Source of the DNA: Bradyrhizobium murdochi
GTDB taxonomy: Bacteria; Pseudomonadota; Alphaproteobacteria; Rhizobiales; Xanthobacteraceae
NCBI RefSeq assembly: GCF_000472965.1
Contig: NZ_AXAU01000002.1
Span: 228,129-292,128 of the forward strand
Length of the DNA stretch: 64,000 nucleotides
Direction of reading: 5' to 3'
In this document: positions 31,430 through 42,794 of the stretch, one piece after another
Layout of the letters: every line of letters starts with the position of its first letter
Numbering within the stretch: position 1 is the first letter of the stretch
The notes under the pieces: generated by a model
Database searches by the model: none
Told to the model about the DNA's origin: nothing
What the model saw: only the letters and a program-made list of their open reading frames with translations
Program-made: the position numbers and the translations under genes

Positions 31430-33817
31430 TCAGAAGTTGAACTCCGTCGACACCAGATAAGTGCGCGGGGCAGCAAGCGTGATCACGCCGCTGTAGGCCG
31501 AAGCCCAATACGCCTTGTTGAAGACGTTCTCGACGCCGGCGCGTATCACGATCGGCTTGCCGTTCCATGGCGACGTGAACGTATACCTGGCGCCGAGATC
31601 GACGCGGGTCCACTCCGGTATCGAGAGAGTGTTTGTTACGTTGACATACTGCGGGGCGGTATAGATGACCCTTCCCGTAAGAGTAAGCCCGCTGACGAAC
31701 GGGGTATCCCACTCCGCGCCGATGTTGGCGGTGACCGCCGGAACGCCGATCGCCTTTTTACCATCGTTGGTCCCGTTTTCGGTCTTTTCCTGCACACCAT
31801 CGATCAAAGCAGCGCCACCGAGCAACCGGATGTCGGGCGTAATCTCGCCGAACACATTTATTTCCGCACCGCGGTTGCGTTGCCTGCCGTTGAGTTCGCG
31901 GGAAGGCAGAGGGAAGCCTGGCACCGTGATAACGCTCGGCTGCGTGATGTCGAACCAGCTCAGGGTCGTGGTAAAGCGACCCGTGTCGATCTTCACTCCG
32001 GTTTCAACCTGAGTGGTCTTGCTGGGCGGAAACACCGTGCCGGCGTTTTGGAAGGTGCCCGTCACCACCACCGGCGTCTGAAGTCCTTCAATATAGTTTG
32101 CGTAAAGCGAGATATTCTCGACCGGCTTGACCAAAAGGGCGTAAGCCGGGGTCCACAAGGATGTTTCCTCGTAAGGCCGGCTCGGATTCGCCGGCGTCGG
32201 GAGAAAGTTCGTCAACTCGCTTCCGGCCGTCTGGCGGCGAACACCGACCGTCAACTGGACGCGGTTGTTCAGGATTGACATGGTGTCGGAAACGCCGACG
32301 CTCTTCAGTTGGACATTGGTCGTCTGACTGGCAGACAACGTCGTGAAGTTGGGCTTGGGAATATTGGTCGGCTCGTTATAGAGATTCCAGAATATCACGT
32401 CGGCGAGAGGGTTATTCGAACGCGTCCGGACCTGCTGATTATAGGTTCGGTCGTTGATGGCGTAGTTGACGTTCAGCGCGTGATTGACGGGGCCCGTGTC
32501 TACCGTTGCACGAAGGCCCGCCACACCTGCGAGCGTCTCGAACGTCTCCTTGCCGGTAAGCGGTCGCGACCACAGGCCTCCCAACTGGAATGTCGCTGGT
32601 ATCGCTGGATTAGGCGCCAGGAGACCCGGCACAGCATTGGAGATGTTGGGCGAAGGATAGGCATAGTTGATATTGCTGTCGTGATAACCAAAGGCCGCGT
32701 AGGCAGTCATCCAGTCGGTGACATCAACTTCGCCTCTTACAGTCGAGAAGAAGTCCGTTGGCGCATAATAGGCCCAAGGAACCTGGAAATTATGCCCGGC
32801 TTTCGGCGGCGGAGGAATGATAGTTGTGGTGGCAGGGACGGTAAAGAACCGCAACGGCGGATTGAGGTTGTCGGCCTGATAACCGACATCAACCTCCATG
32901 CGCGCGTTCTCGCCGCGATAGTCTAGTCCCAAGTGGACGTTGCCGAATTCGTCGGTCTGACGATTCCATGGCGTATTGCCGTTTGAATAGGTGCTGTTGA
33001 GTCTGACACCCCACTCCTTGTGCTCGCCATAACGTCGGCTGACGTCGATATGCTCGCCGAACTGCGACTTCGACACATAGGTTCCGGTGATGCGGGTGAT
33101 ATCCACATCGGGCGCGTGCTTGGTGATGAGATTCACGGTGCCGCCGACTGCGCCGCCGCTGGTGACGCCCTGACCGCCTACCGTCATGCCATTGAGCAGA
33201 GCACTAGGACCTTTGAGAACTTCAACCCGCTCGATGAAGTTTGCGCCCGTGGAATAGTACGGCGCGATCCCTGCAAGGCCGTTCAGGAGATAGTCGCCGC
33301 TATCGAGATAGAAGCCGCGAATGAACAGAGTGTCGGCGCCGCCACCGGCTGCCTGAACCACGCGAACCGAGGGATCATTCGCGAGCACGTCACGTATCGT
33401 GCGAGCCTGCTGGTTTGCAATCAGCTCCGCCGTGTAGCTCGTCTGGTTGAACGGCGTATCCATTACACCGCGATTGCCTAGAAGGCCCAGGCCCCCGCCC
33501 GTCGCCACCTGTCCACCAGCATAGGGCGCGGGCAGTGCGCCGATAGTTCCAGTCGAAGGCGTCGCATACGGGACCGGCTCCACCCGACGCGGCGCCGGCG
33601 CAGCGACGCGCCGTTGCACGCGCGACGTCGACGTTTGCGTTCTCCGTGCGGGGGCGGGCCGCGCGCGTTGCTGGCTCGGAGCATCGACGGTGACGGGCGG
33701 CAAGTTCTGCGCGAAGGCGCTCGAGCCGCCGGCAAAATCCAGAGAGAGCGCAAGATAGCTCACCGCTCCCAGCGAAACAGCGCGCATAACATTTCTGGCA
33801 GCGACACGATGCGTCAT
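31430..33817 (-). CDS. TonB-dependent ferric siderophore receptor
   Basis: 795 aa from ATG 33817, which has the strong ribosome site GGGGTGGA just upstream. Order: signal peptide of about 36 residues ending SSAFA, a possible TonB box (PPVTVDAP), a Pro/Arg-rich linker, the plug domain (TIRDVLANDPSVRV through GGAVGGTVNLITK), a 22-strand-type beta barrel, and a final Phe (STEFNF) as required for outer-membrane assembly. FhuA-type receptors of this length import ferric siderophores. Its place directly upstream of the NRPS operon suggests it takes up the product made here (inference). Some rhizobial receptors have a signalling extension before the plug; this one has only a short basic linker, so an ECF-sigma signalling role is not supported. 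Confidence 0.93.
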   Translation of the reverse strand: MTHRVAARNVMRAVSLGAVSYLALSLDFAGGSSAFAQNLPPVTVDAPSQQRARPAPARRTQTSTSRVQRRVAAPAPRRVEPVPYATPSTGTIGALPAPYAGGQVATGGGLGLLGNRGVMDTPFNQTSYTAELIANQQARTIRDVLANDPSVRVVQAAGGGADTLFIRGFYLDSGDYLLNGLAGIAPYYSTGANFIERVEVLKGPSALLNGMTVGGQGVTSGGAVGGTVNLITKHAPDVDITRITGTYVSKSQFGEHIDVSRRYGEHKEWGVRLNSTYSNGNTPWNRQTDEFGNVHLGLDYRGENARMEVDVGYQADNLNPPLRFFTVPATTTIIPPPPKAGHNFQVPWAYYAPTDFFSTVRGEVDVTDWMTAYAAFGYHDSNINYAYPSPNISNAVPGLLAPNPAIPATFQLGGLWSRPLTGKETFETLAGVAGLRATVDTGPVNHALNVNYAINDRTYNQQVRTRSNNPLADVIFWNLYNEPTNIPKPNFTTLSASQTTNVQLKSVGVSDTMSILNNRVQLTVGVRRQTAGSELTNFLPTPANPSRPYEETSLWTPAYALLVKPVENISLYANYIEGLQTPVVVTGTFQNAGTVFPPSKTTQVETGVKIDTGRFTTTLSWFDITQPSVITVPGFPLPSRELNGRQRNRGAEINVFGEITPDIRLLGGAALIDGVQEKTENGTNDGKKAIGVPAVTANIGAEWDTPFVSGLTLTGRVIYTAPQYVNVTNTLSIPEWTRVDLGARYTFTSPWNGKPIVIRAGVENVFNKAYWASAYSGVITLAAPRTYLVSTEFNF

Positions 33818-33853
33818 ACTTCCACCCCAAAAGCCCAAAAGCAGGTTCCGGCT

Positions 33854-33999
33854 CGTTCTAACTTCTGAGGTGGAAACGGCGAGTAGAAGCCATCTAAGGT
33901 AACGAAGCGTGCACATAACGGATCGCGTTAGTGGCGATGAGGCAACACCTCACACATTTCGAAGCGTTCTAAGCCGCATGGAATTTTTAAGCGTTCTAA
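33854..33999 (-). promoter_or_regulatory. receptor promoter region with repeated AAGCGTTCTAA motif
   Basis: Two perfect copies of AAGCGTTCTAA (33962-33972 and 33989-33999) are spaced 27 nt start to start, and a third partial copy CGTTCTAAC sits at 33854-33862. On the receptor's coding strand they read TTAGAACG. TTAGAA resembles one arm of the iron control element bound by Irr in rhizobia. A binding role is inferred from motif shape and position only. Confidence 0.45.
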
Positions 34000-34092
34000 T
34001 TTTTGTGAGCTGAACGCGAAGTCGAATGAAGCGATCGACCGAGTCGTGACGCTTTGTTGTGCAGCGAAATCTGCAAATTGATTCGCGCCACA

Positions 34093-34530
34093 TCAGCCCA
34101 GCAGATTGCGCAACGCGCGGATGAAGACGCGCGAGCCGACTTCGATCAACTCGTCCGGAAAATCATAGTCCGGCGCATGCAGGCCGGCATGATCCACGCC
34201 TGCACCCAGGAAAAACATCGCGGACTTCGCTTTTCGGTTGAACAGGCCGAAATCCTCAGAGCCGCGCAGCGGCAGCCCCCGCGCGGAGTGCGCGATGCCT
34301 TCGGCGTCAAGCGCGTTCTTCAGATGAATGACGGCCTCCGGCGCGTTCATGCAGTGAGCGAAGACGTCGCGATAGGCGATCTCCACTTTCAGCCGCTCGT
34401 CTTCCGCAACGCGCCGAACCAGATTCTCAGCTTGCATGCGGATGCTTTCCATCTTGGCATCCGTCAGCGTTCTCAGCGTCAACCAAAGCTCGGCATGACC
34501 CGGCGAGATACCAACGTGGTCACAACCGTG
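34093..34530 (-). pseudogene. 3' remnant of an M20-family amidohydrolase/peptidase
   Basis: Codes for the C-terminal part of an M20 metallopeptidase-type amidohydrolase (hippurate-hydrolase-like). Recognisable pieces are HVGISPGHAELWLTLRT, then LRGSEDFGLF, AMFFLGAG and HAPDYDFPDELI, up to a normal end. The catalytic N-terminal half is missing. The reading frame stays open up to about 34530, where it runs into a truncated PAP2 gene in another frame, so the two fragments are fused by a deletion. No start codon fits the family. Confidence 0.75.
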
Positions 34531-34790
34531 ACCAGCAGTGCAAGTACCGCGGTACTGCCCAGTGCGGTGATGTCTCGCACAACGTCAAGCAACCATGGCG
34601 GTCCGATTGGCCGCGACAAGTCGGACGCGTGGCGAAAGACGACCATCAACCAACGGTCGAACGCGATAGGCTCTCCTTCGGTCACTTTCAGTGCGATGAA
34701 CGCAAAACCGAACAGAAGAACGGCGACGAACAAGGTCGGAGCCCAAGACCTCAGATGCCTGGCAGCATTCTGCGATTCAGTTGTTCTCAT
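34479..34790 (-). pseudogene. 5' fragment of a PAP2-type membrane phosphatase
   Basis: N-terminal ~103 residues from ATG 34790, preceded by GGAGG: a membrane segment (LFVAVLLFGFAFIALKV), then EPIAFDRWLM, DVVRDITALGS and a second hydrophobic run, as at the start of bacterial PAP2 lipid phosphatases. The phosphatase motifs (KxxxxxxRP, SGH, SRxxxxxHxxxD) would follow but are absent; the frame stops at 34479 inside the M20 remnant. Probably non-functional, although promoter and start look intact. Confidence 0.6.
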
Positions 34791-35088
34791 CTTGGTCGCC
34801 TCCGGGGAGTTCAACTTCCATCAATCTCCAAAGATACGAAGTGAGGTTTGGCGGCGAAGCGAGCATTGGCAATGCGGATAATGCGCTTTGTCAAAAATCC
34901 ACCCCTGATCGGGTGTCGGTATCGGGCTCTCTCTACAAAGCGGAAATCGTCTTCACGAATATTGCCTTCAGGTCTTCTGATAAGGAGCCATTGGCGATGA
35001 CGTCATTGCTCATTGCTTTCCCTGTGCCGGAAATGGCAGCACCGAGGATAGCCTGTGGCATTTTGCCCTGACGCGGTGATTTAAAATG

Positions 35089-36725
<1,637 letters not shown>

Positions 36726-36729
<4 letters not shown>

Positions 36730-37271
36730 GCGGCCGAAACTCCGCTCGCTCCTGTTGCAGCTTTCTCCGCCCGACGCGGCAGTGTCCATTCCAACCGAAC
36801 GAAGTGACAGGTGTAGCCGTCAGGATATTTTTCCAAATAATCCTGATGCTCAGGCTCGGCCTCCCAGAAAGGTCCGGCAGGAGCCACCTCGGTGACAACC
36901 TTGCCCGGCCAAAGGCCGGAAGCATCGACATCGGCGATGGTGTCTTCCGCGATCCGCTTCTGCGCGTCGCTGGTATAGAAGATGGCCGACCGGTAGCTCG
37001 CGCCCCGGTCATTACCCTGGCGGTTCAGCGTCGACGGATCATGGATCTGAAAAAAGAACTCCAGCAGCTTGCGATAGCTGATGGTCTGCGGATCGAAGGT
37101 GATCTCAATCGCTTCGGCGTGATTGCCGTGCTTGCGATAGGTCGCGTTTGGCACCTCGCCGCCGGTATAGCCGACCCTGGTTGAAATCACGCCGGGATAG
37201 CGGCGTAGCAGATCCTGCACCCCCCAGAAGCAGCCGCCAGCCAGGACGGCGCGTTCCGTCGAAACTGTCAT
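36726..37271 (-). CDS. msrA: peptide-methionine (S)-S-oxide reductase MsrA
   Basis: 181 aa, normal size. The catalytic motif GCFWG is at residues 13-17, with Cys14 as nucleophile; [12 protein letters not shown] and the long C-terminal part WPGKVV...[12 protein letters not shown] are all as in the family. It repairs methionine-S-sulfoxide in oxidised proteins, using thioredoxin. The tail after EWTLPRR is Ala/Gly-rich and probably disordered. It overlaps the acetolactate synthase start by 4 nt, so the two are co-translated. Confidence 0.95.
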
Positions 37272-37918
37272 GTCCGTCCTCCCTGGATGATACGCTGCGG
37301 GCGTCGCTCCCGAACTCTATCAAGGACGCATAATGAGGCCGAACGATGAAGAAGCGCAATGATCCAGAACGTCTGCTTTGACCCATTGCGGAAGCGCCTC
37401 TCCTCAGCGGCGTCTAACCGAATTCGGTTTGGCGCTGGCGGTGATCAATGATGCGCTGCTCTCGACTGTATTCGATCAATTCGCGCATCATTCCGCGGCT
37501 GGTTGCCGATGGTTCGATCGGAGCCCCGAGCTTGGACGTCCCCGCCTTCCGACGTCCTTGAGGCACGCGGCGCGTCGGTTTGTTCCTCGTCCGCAAGTGG
37601 CGAAGGTGGTTGGTTGATCTTCGCCGCGATTGCCGAGGAAACGCCGGTGCAGCTTTTCGCCCTGGTCGAAAATAATGTTGAGCAGCCAGCCTGCGATTGG
37701 TCGCGCGATCGCACGAAACGGTTTGACGATGATGAAACCGCCTTTGACATTTTCGATCGGGAAGGCCAATGCGTTGATCAGCGTATAAGCGGAAACGTGC
37801 CGGTAATTTTCCGCCAACTGCTCGGTGTTCATCAGCATCTGGATGGCAGGTTTATCGCTTTCACCGTCGACCAGGATTTTCGAGGAGAACTTATTGTCCG
37901 AGCCGGCTAGTGCATTGG
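37272..37918. other. gap with no confident gene; two opposed ORFs
   Basis: A plus-strand frame (37503-37910) and a minus-strand frame (37488-37976) overlap almost fully. The minus frame contains a plausible middle (TLINALAFPIENVKGG) but ends in a low-complexity basic tail. I recognise neither. Near 37370-37394 lies a piece of the dispersed repeat (GTCTGCTTTGACCC). The stretch may be IS-flanking debris. Confidence 0.4.
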
Positions 37919-38258
37919 CCTCTGCCGTTGCGCTCGATCTATGAGGGTGCTCGCGACATGGCCCGCCAGATCGCAAGATCGTCGGAAGGACGCACCTCGC
38001 GCCGGCTCCGCAAGAAGATCGAGATGCTGTTCGCGCACCTCAAGCGCATCCTCAAGCTCGACCGTTTACGTTTACGAGGCCCAAACGGCGCGCACGACGA
38101 GTTCATTCTCGCAGCCACCGCCCAGAACCTTCGCAAGATGGCCAAGCTAATCCCGATGCAAATCCCCAAGCCCGCATAGCGGACGACAGCGTTCTGCCGC
38201 TTCAATGGTTGCGCCAATACATCCGATTACTTACGACCTTTTTCAACGGAATCGGCAC
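37919..38258 (+). pseudogene. 3' end of an IS1182-type transposase with its terminal repeat
   Basis: Only the last ~80 residues of a DDE transposase remain: GARDMARQIA..., then KKIEMLFAHLKRILKLDRL, LRGPNGAHDEF and ATAQNLRKMAKL, ending at 38179. The E of the DDE triad and the family ending are present, but the catalytic aspartates are gone. About 60 nt downstream, CCTTTTTCAACGGAATCGGC (around 38238-38257) matches the end of the other IS remnant at 52947-52969 and is probably the terminal inverted repeat. Confidence 0.75.
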
Positions 38259-38339
38259 TTTTCGGACCTGACAGGCCGGACTGACGAAGTCTGTTTATAG
38301 GGGCAAAGCAGCCCTCGTCGATGCGGGCGTCGACTTCCG

Positions 38340-38440
38340 AAAATGGCACCTTTGAGACATGCCGACGAACGACCAGAATGTCTGTTTATCGGGGTAGACC
38401 GGAAGTGATCCGCCGTCGGTCAGAATGACGCAAATTGACC
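38340..38440. repeat. dispersed repeat, copy b
   Basis: Contains TGGCACCTTTGAGACATGCC, then CCAGAATGTCTGTTTATCGG and GACCGGAAGTGATCCGCCG, ending in TCAGAATGACGC. Closely matches 40359-40459 over most of its length. Confidence 0.75.
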
Positions 38441-38562
38441 CTAAGGCGACCTAGGCAGCGCGCTCCCGGCAGGCGGCAGTACTCGGGTTGTCGCCTGACG
38501 ACACCGCTACTATTTAAGGTGGGTGAATACTTGCCTCGGCGCGCGGCTTTGGAGCCTCGTTG

Positions 38563-39402
38563 ATGTATCATGGTCTGATCCCTGGCAGTGCTGCTATCGC
38601 CATACTCGCGACGCTCATCGCCCAAGGCACAACACACCGTGCGGACGCTGCATCACTAGCAGAGGTGCGGCAGAATGGTATCCTACGCCTTTGCGCCAAC
38701 CCATCCGCACTCCCTTATTCGAACCTCACCGATAGAGGCGGTCTTGCCGGGTTCAAAGTCGAACTCGCGGAAGTGTTGGCGCACGAGATGGGATTTGAGC
38801 TCGGTGTGACCTGGGTTCGAAATGCCGGTGATATTAAGAACTCGGATTGCGATGTCTTGATGGGCGTCGTCGCCTCCGCAGCAAGCTACGATCGGGAGGG
38901 ACTTACCGGGCCGCTGACAACGCATCTACCTCTTCGCTTTTCGAGACCTTACGCAGACAGCGGTGTTGTCCTCGTCATTTCATCTCGATCTTCGGTTCGT
39001 CGGCTTGAGGATTTGCACGGTCAGAAGATTGGCGTCATGGTTGGCACCATCGAGCACGAGTGGCTGGCCAAAAACGGCTTCCGCGTTTCGGTCTTCGCCT
39101 CTCAAGAAGACATAATTGCCGCGATCGAGACAGGCGAAATCGAAGTCGGCGCCACCAACCCCGTGATTGTCGGCTGGTATCGGCACGAACACCCCAGCAC
39201 GGCAGTAAGGATACCCGACGGATACGAGCCAGAACCGGCACTGCGCTGGAGTGTTTCAGTCGGGCTTCGCCGAGCGGACGATGCGCTGCTTGGAGCCGTG
39301 GATGCTGCGGTGTCACGAGTTGTCGAGCAGCGGATACCACCGCAGATCTACGCGAAGTATGGCATTACTTATCTACCCCCTTCCGGCGCAGGTCTCCAGT
39401 AA
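38563..39402 (+). CDS. periplasmic substrate-binding protein, amino-acid type (SBP_bac_3)
   Basis: 279 aa. Signal peptide (hydrophobic IPGSAAIAILATLIAQG, cleavage near HRADA), then the family opening VRQNGILRLCANPSALPYS, the lobe-1 block GLAGFKVELAEVLAHEMG, RPYADSGVVLVI and LEDLHGQKIGVMVGTIEH. Such proteins deliver polar amino acids or related solutes to ABC transporters, or, when methanol dehydrogenase-linked (MoxJ-like), assist oxidoreductases; the CDVLMGV pattern fits the latter branch too. No permease or ATPase gene is adjacent, so it is an orphan here. ATG 38563 has GGAG 8 nt upstream; a TTG one codon earlier is less likely. Confidence 0.8.
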   Translation: MYHGLIPGSAAIAILATLIAQGTTHRADAASLAEVRQNGILRLCANPSALPYSNLTDRGGLAGFKVELAEVLAHEMGFELGVTWVRNAGDIKNSDCDVLMGVVASAASYDREGLTGPLTTHLPLRFSRPYADSGVVLVISSRSSVRRLEDLHGQKIGVMVGTIEHEWLAKNGFRVSVFASQEDIIAAIETGEIEVGATNPVIVGWYRHEHPSTAVRIPDGYEPEPALRWSVSVGLRRADDALLGAVDAAVSRVVEQRIPPQIYAKYGITYLPPSGAGLQ

Positions 39403-39536
39403 GGGATGCAAAGCCTGGTGCGACTGCCACTACGCTCACTGCTCTATCCTCACGGTGCAAGCAAGGCTAGATGCATGAATGTTAAGGCGTCTGCTCACGG
39501 ACAGGAAGTCGCACTGTGCTACTGAACAGTTCTTCC

Positions 39537-39660
39537 GCTTATGGCCCCTCTGAGACATGCCGACCGGCTCCTGTGTTGTCCGCTTGTTGCGGAAGACCTG
39601 GAGGGACCGGTGCACGGTCAAAGTGACGCGAATGACCCCCAACGGACATTTGGTCGGCGG
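39537..39660. repeat. dispersed repeat, copy c (diverged)
   Basis: TGGCCCCTCTGAGACATGCC, then TTGTCCGCTTGTTGCGG, GGAAGACCTGGAGGGACCGG and AAGTGACGCGAATGACCCCC. Same order of blocks as copies b and d but more diverged. No gene is seen between 39403 and 39781. Confidence 0.6.
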
Positions 39661-39781
39661 CTAGTTTGCTTGGCCAAGCAAGGCCCAAACGCGAAGTATC
39701 GGGGCGGCCCCTTTGGGCGCCGCACTGGTCAGGCTGCCCCTAACGTAGCTCTGCGCCGATCTAAGCGATCCGCTAAAGGCT

Positions 39782-40099
39782 CTATTTCGGAGCGCCGGTC
39801 TGGCTACCCGAACCCGTGGTCTGCTCACCTCCCGGTTGGCCCGGAGGATGGGCGGACGCGCCCGGCTTTTCCTGCATGCCGACATAACCTGACTCACCGG
39901 ACTGGCGGGTCTTGGCCCCTTTGTCTGCATCACGCTGCATCTGCTCGTTGGGCTCGCTAGTCTTGGACCCTTTGTCTACATCACGGTGCATCTCTTCCTT
40001 GGTTTGCTCACTAGGCGCGGCCGGTTGCTGCTGCGCCGTTGCTGGGAAGGCAATCGCGCTTCCGGCAACGACAATCATCGCGAGAGTTGCGGTTCGCAT
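39782..40099 (-). CDS. small exported hydrophilic protein of unknown function
   Basis: 105 aa from ATG 40099, which has the strong site GGAGGAG just upstream. Signal peptide MRTATLAMIVVAGSAIAF with cleavage at ATA-Q. The mature part is short, charged and disordered-looking: two similar repeats (EMHRDVDKGSKT and QMQRDADKGAKT), then a Gly/Pro/Gln/Ser-rich tail. No Cys or catalytic motif. Periplasmic localisation is likely; I do not recognise the family. Confidence 0.7.
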   Translation of the reverse strand: MRTATLAMIVVAGSAIAFPATAQQQPAAPSEQTKEEMHRDVDKGSKTSEPNEQMQRDADKGAKTRQSGESGYVGMQEKPGASAHPPGQPGGEQTTGSGSQTGAPK

Positions 40100-40358
40100 A
40101 CGTCTCCTCCATTGCGCGTTGGTCCGGCCCAGTAACGCGCGAACTTCCGAACGTTTCCTCGTTCCGTTTGATATCTTCAAAAGGTACTTCCTTGCGATGG
40201 CTTAATGCACGCTCGATTGCTTAAGCTGCGAGTTCTGCGTGAACTAGTAACTAGCGGGTCCGGTAAACTGAGGCGAAGCTGGGGACAGCGGGACCACACC
40301 ACAGGGCATTAAGATTGAGGGCCCCTTAGCGATCTCCAAGCCAAGCCTTCAAATGTCG

Positions 40359-40480
40359 CCTATTGGCACCTTTGAGACATGCCGATGGACGACCAGAATG
40401 TCTGTTTACCACGGCAGACCGGAAGTGATCCGCCGGCGTTCAGAATGACGCGAATGACCCTGAGCGGACCTTCCCGCCGC
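40359..40480. repeat. dispersed repeat, copy d
   Basis: TTGGCACCTTTGAGACATGC, then CCAGAATGTCTGTTTACC, GACCGGAAGTGATCCGCCG and TTCAGAATGACGCGAATGAC. Near copy of 38340-38440. Confidence 0.75.
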
Positions 40481-40512
40481 GCTGTCCGGCCTCAATGCAA
40501 GTTGGGGCACCG

Positions 40513-40755
40513 CTATGCCCTTTTGTAGTAGCGCAGCGCGCCCGGATGGAATGGGATAGAAGATCCAAGAACGGCATTCGTCGGGGTGATCTCTTTCGCG
40601 GCGGTGAGCTCGGGGTGTGTTCGAGGATCGGCTTGGTGATCTCATAGGCGCGAGGCTCCTCTAACCGCTCATCGGCGACGAACAGGGTCTTTCCAGCCGC
40701 GGCGGGAATGTCCTCGTCCACGTCGGGATATGCGTCAGCTCCGGAGACATCATGT
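40513..40755 (-). pseudogene. 3' remnant of a TAXI-family TRAP solute-binding protein
   Basis: Minus-strand frame AYPDVDEDIPAAAGKTLFVA, continuing RLEEPRAYEITKPILEHTP, then a one-base loss shifts the frame. In the next frame the normal ending returns (IPFHPGALRYYKRA, stop at 40513). Only the C-terminal ~75 residues remain of a ~320-residue periplasmic protein. A shorter TAXI-like gene at 49092 shares the HPGAL-Y ending. Confidence 0.75.
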
Positions 40756-40760
40756 GTCAG

Positions 40761-41144
40761 CTAATTCAGCTTGCCCTTCTGGATATCGGGTGACGGACGT
40801 GTGGCCTTTGCCGAATTGCGCGCCTCCATCCGGTCGGCCATCACCCGAAGCTCATCCGCAAGAACAGTTCCTTTCGGAACCGGATAATCATGGGAAATGC
40901 GATCATTCATATAAACGCGGAAAAATACTTCTTCAGTGGTCTCAACGATCTGCACTCGCTCCATGCGAGGAAGGCTCATGCTGTTTGCGGCCGGACTTCC
41001 AATCGCCTCTTCTAGCGAGGTTCTCAACGCGCCGATAAGGTCGGCCGTCTCTATTGTGCTTAGGGCGATTTCATGTTCTCCGCGCTCGTCGGTGAACCCG
41101 ATAAGCACCATTCCATCACGCGAATCCGTATAGGTTAATTTCAT
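40761..41144 (-). CDS. hypothetical protein, ~127 aa
   Basis: Soluble, no signal or membrane segment. It begins MKLTYTDSRDGMVLIGFTD; alternating charged and hydrophobic residues suggest an alpha/beta fold, and a Lys-rich tail (PSPDIQKGKLN) closes it. ATG 41144 has AAGG 6 nt upstream; an in-frame start five codons earlier (41159) is possible. Codon use looks like a real gene. Family not recognised; it stands alone between decayed sequence on both sides. Confidence 0.6.
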   Translation of the reverse strand: MKLTYTDSRDGMVLIGFTDERGEHEIALSTIETADLIGALRTSLEEAIGSPAANSMSLPRMERVQIVETTEEVFFRVYMNDRISHDYPVPKGTVLADELRVMADRMEARNSAKATRPSPDIQKGKLN

Positions 41145-42794
41145 AGCCTTGGCCCTCATTAGGGTTGCAACCCTACTGCGGTACGTGCCGCTGCCAATAG
41201 CCGGCGAAGTCTACTGATTTCCCGTGCTTCAACACCAGTTCTGCAATCCGGCTCATCTAATCGCCATTGGAACCCCGCGGTTGTCCTCACGCCATGAGCT
41301 TTCCTGAGGGGTACGCGCTATCATCCGAAGGCGCCCTCGGCCGCGGTCAGTATCGAACCTCATGACCGCAACGCCCGAGCCACCTCGCCGGAAAGCCGCT
41401 CGCTTTCTTGGCCGGTTCTCGACCGGCCGCGATAGTTCTCGCCACGACATCGTTTCCATGTCAGTTCGTGCAAATCAGTTCGTGATCAACGATCTTCGAC
41501 CATTTACCCAGCTGGGCCCCACAAACAGCAATCACCTGTGCCCGCCAACCTCCGCAATCGTCGCCGTCGGTCGCGCTGCGCGCAACCGGCCTTGCGGGCC
41601 CAGTCAAATCCCCATAGCGCCTGCGGCCCCGCCGCAGTCCGCCCAATCGCGGTTTCCTCCCTTGGAGCTTTTCGTACGCCGGCCCCCGGAGTCCGTGGCG
41701 ACGTCGTCAGGCGCACCAGTTAATATTGTGCGACAAGTAGTCTGGGTGCACAACCGCCCTTCCGACGACCCCGACGCCGCGGACGTGCGGATGACTAAGG
41801 CGATCGTCAACATCGCCACGTTGCCGTGCACGATCACATCACCGTCGGCAAGAACGGCCATGCGAGGTCGACCTGACGCTCGACGAGATGCCCTTTGCGA
41901 GGGCAGCCAGGGGAAACAGCCCCGCGCGCCGCCGTGACGTATCGATCACGAGCGATCAGTGATGTAGTTATCCGAGCGGCGGGTCTTCCGTGTGCTCGGC
42001 GCTCCGCAGTCCGAAGGCTAAGCAGCCTGGCGCAATGCGTTTCCAGCTTGAATTCATGCTCCTGCTCGAGCCGAAACTGCAGAAGGCAGGGCCGAAGCGT
42101 TCTCCATCGGTGGTGAGCTTCACGTCAGGCGACTGCGAAGGTTGGGCGACAAGGGCTGACCGCGGTGGTCGCCACACGCTCATCGACACCGCGCCCGAAC
42201 GCCGCTTTGGAGCGCATTGCCCTGTAGGAAACTTGGTGCGAACAGCTTCTCATGACACCCGGGATGCCCGACGATCGTGCCGGTCAGTCATGCTTCCAAC
42301 GCTGAAATGGCACATTCGCGCCACGCTTCATGCGGGCTATATGTCGTTGGTCAATAGAGCAGTTAGTATGAATTTCCGCTTGTATCCGCCTTGCATCGGT
42401 GGATAAGTTTCTCTCGCAAAACCAAACAACAATAACGATTCAGCGCAAAGATGCTGTGCACGCAGCCAGAATGTGCGAACGGGAGGTCTTCGGCATGGTC
42501 AAGCAAGAACTATCACATCAAGCTTCCTGACACGGACGCGGCGCATCACGGCTCTTCAAGTTCAAGAGTGATGTGAGAGCCACAAGGGCGTGGAGAACGT
42601 GCGCCCGACACAATATCGAAGGCTGTTTCCAACACCAGCCTTCCTCCAGATTTCCTGCTGTGCCTGGCAAGGCGCGCTCACCCATGGCGAGCTGAGGCGC
42701 CTGCGCGTCAGGGGGAAGCATTTGCCCAAGCGAAAGACGGCCACCGGTTGGGGCCGCTCGATGATGGTGTGATTCTTAGCCCGGGGAGACAATC
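41145..42794. other. 1.65-kb stretch without a supportable gene
   Basis: All long frames here are interrupted or lack family resemblance and ribosome sites. On the minus strand 41700-41861, fragments reading VLADGDVIVHGNVAMLT and, out of frame, LLVAQY resemble pieces of a SnoaL/DUF4440-type protein, which would make it another decayed gene; weak evidence. Nothing else is recognised. Confidence 0.45.

Noticed and set aside
41145..42794. Possible SnoaL/DUF4440 gene on the minus strand near 41700-41861
   Set aside because: Only two short, out-of-frame resemblances; too weak to annotate as a pseudogene.
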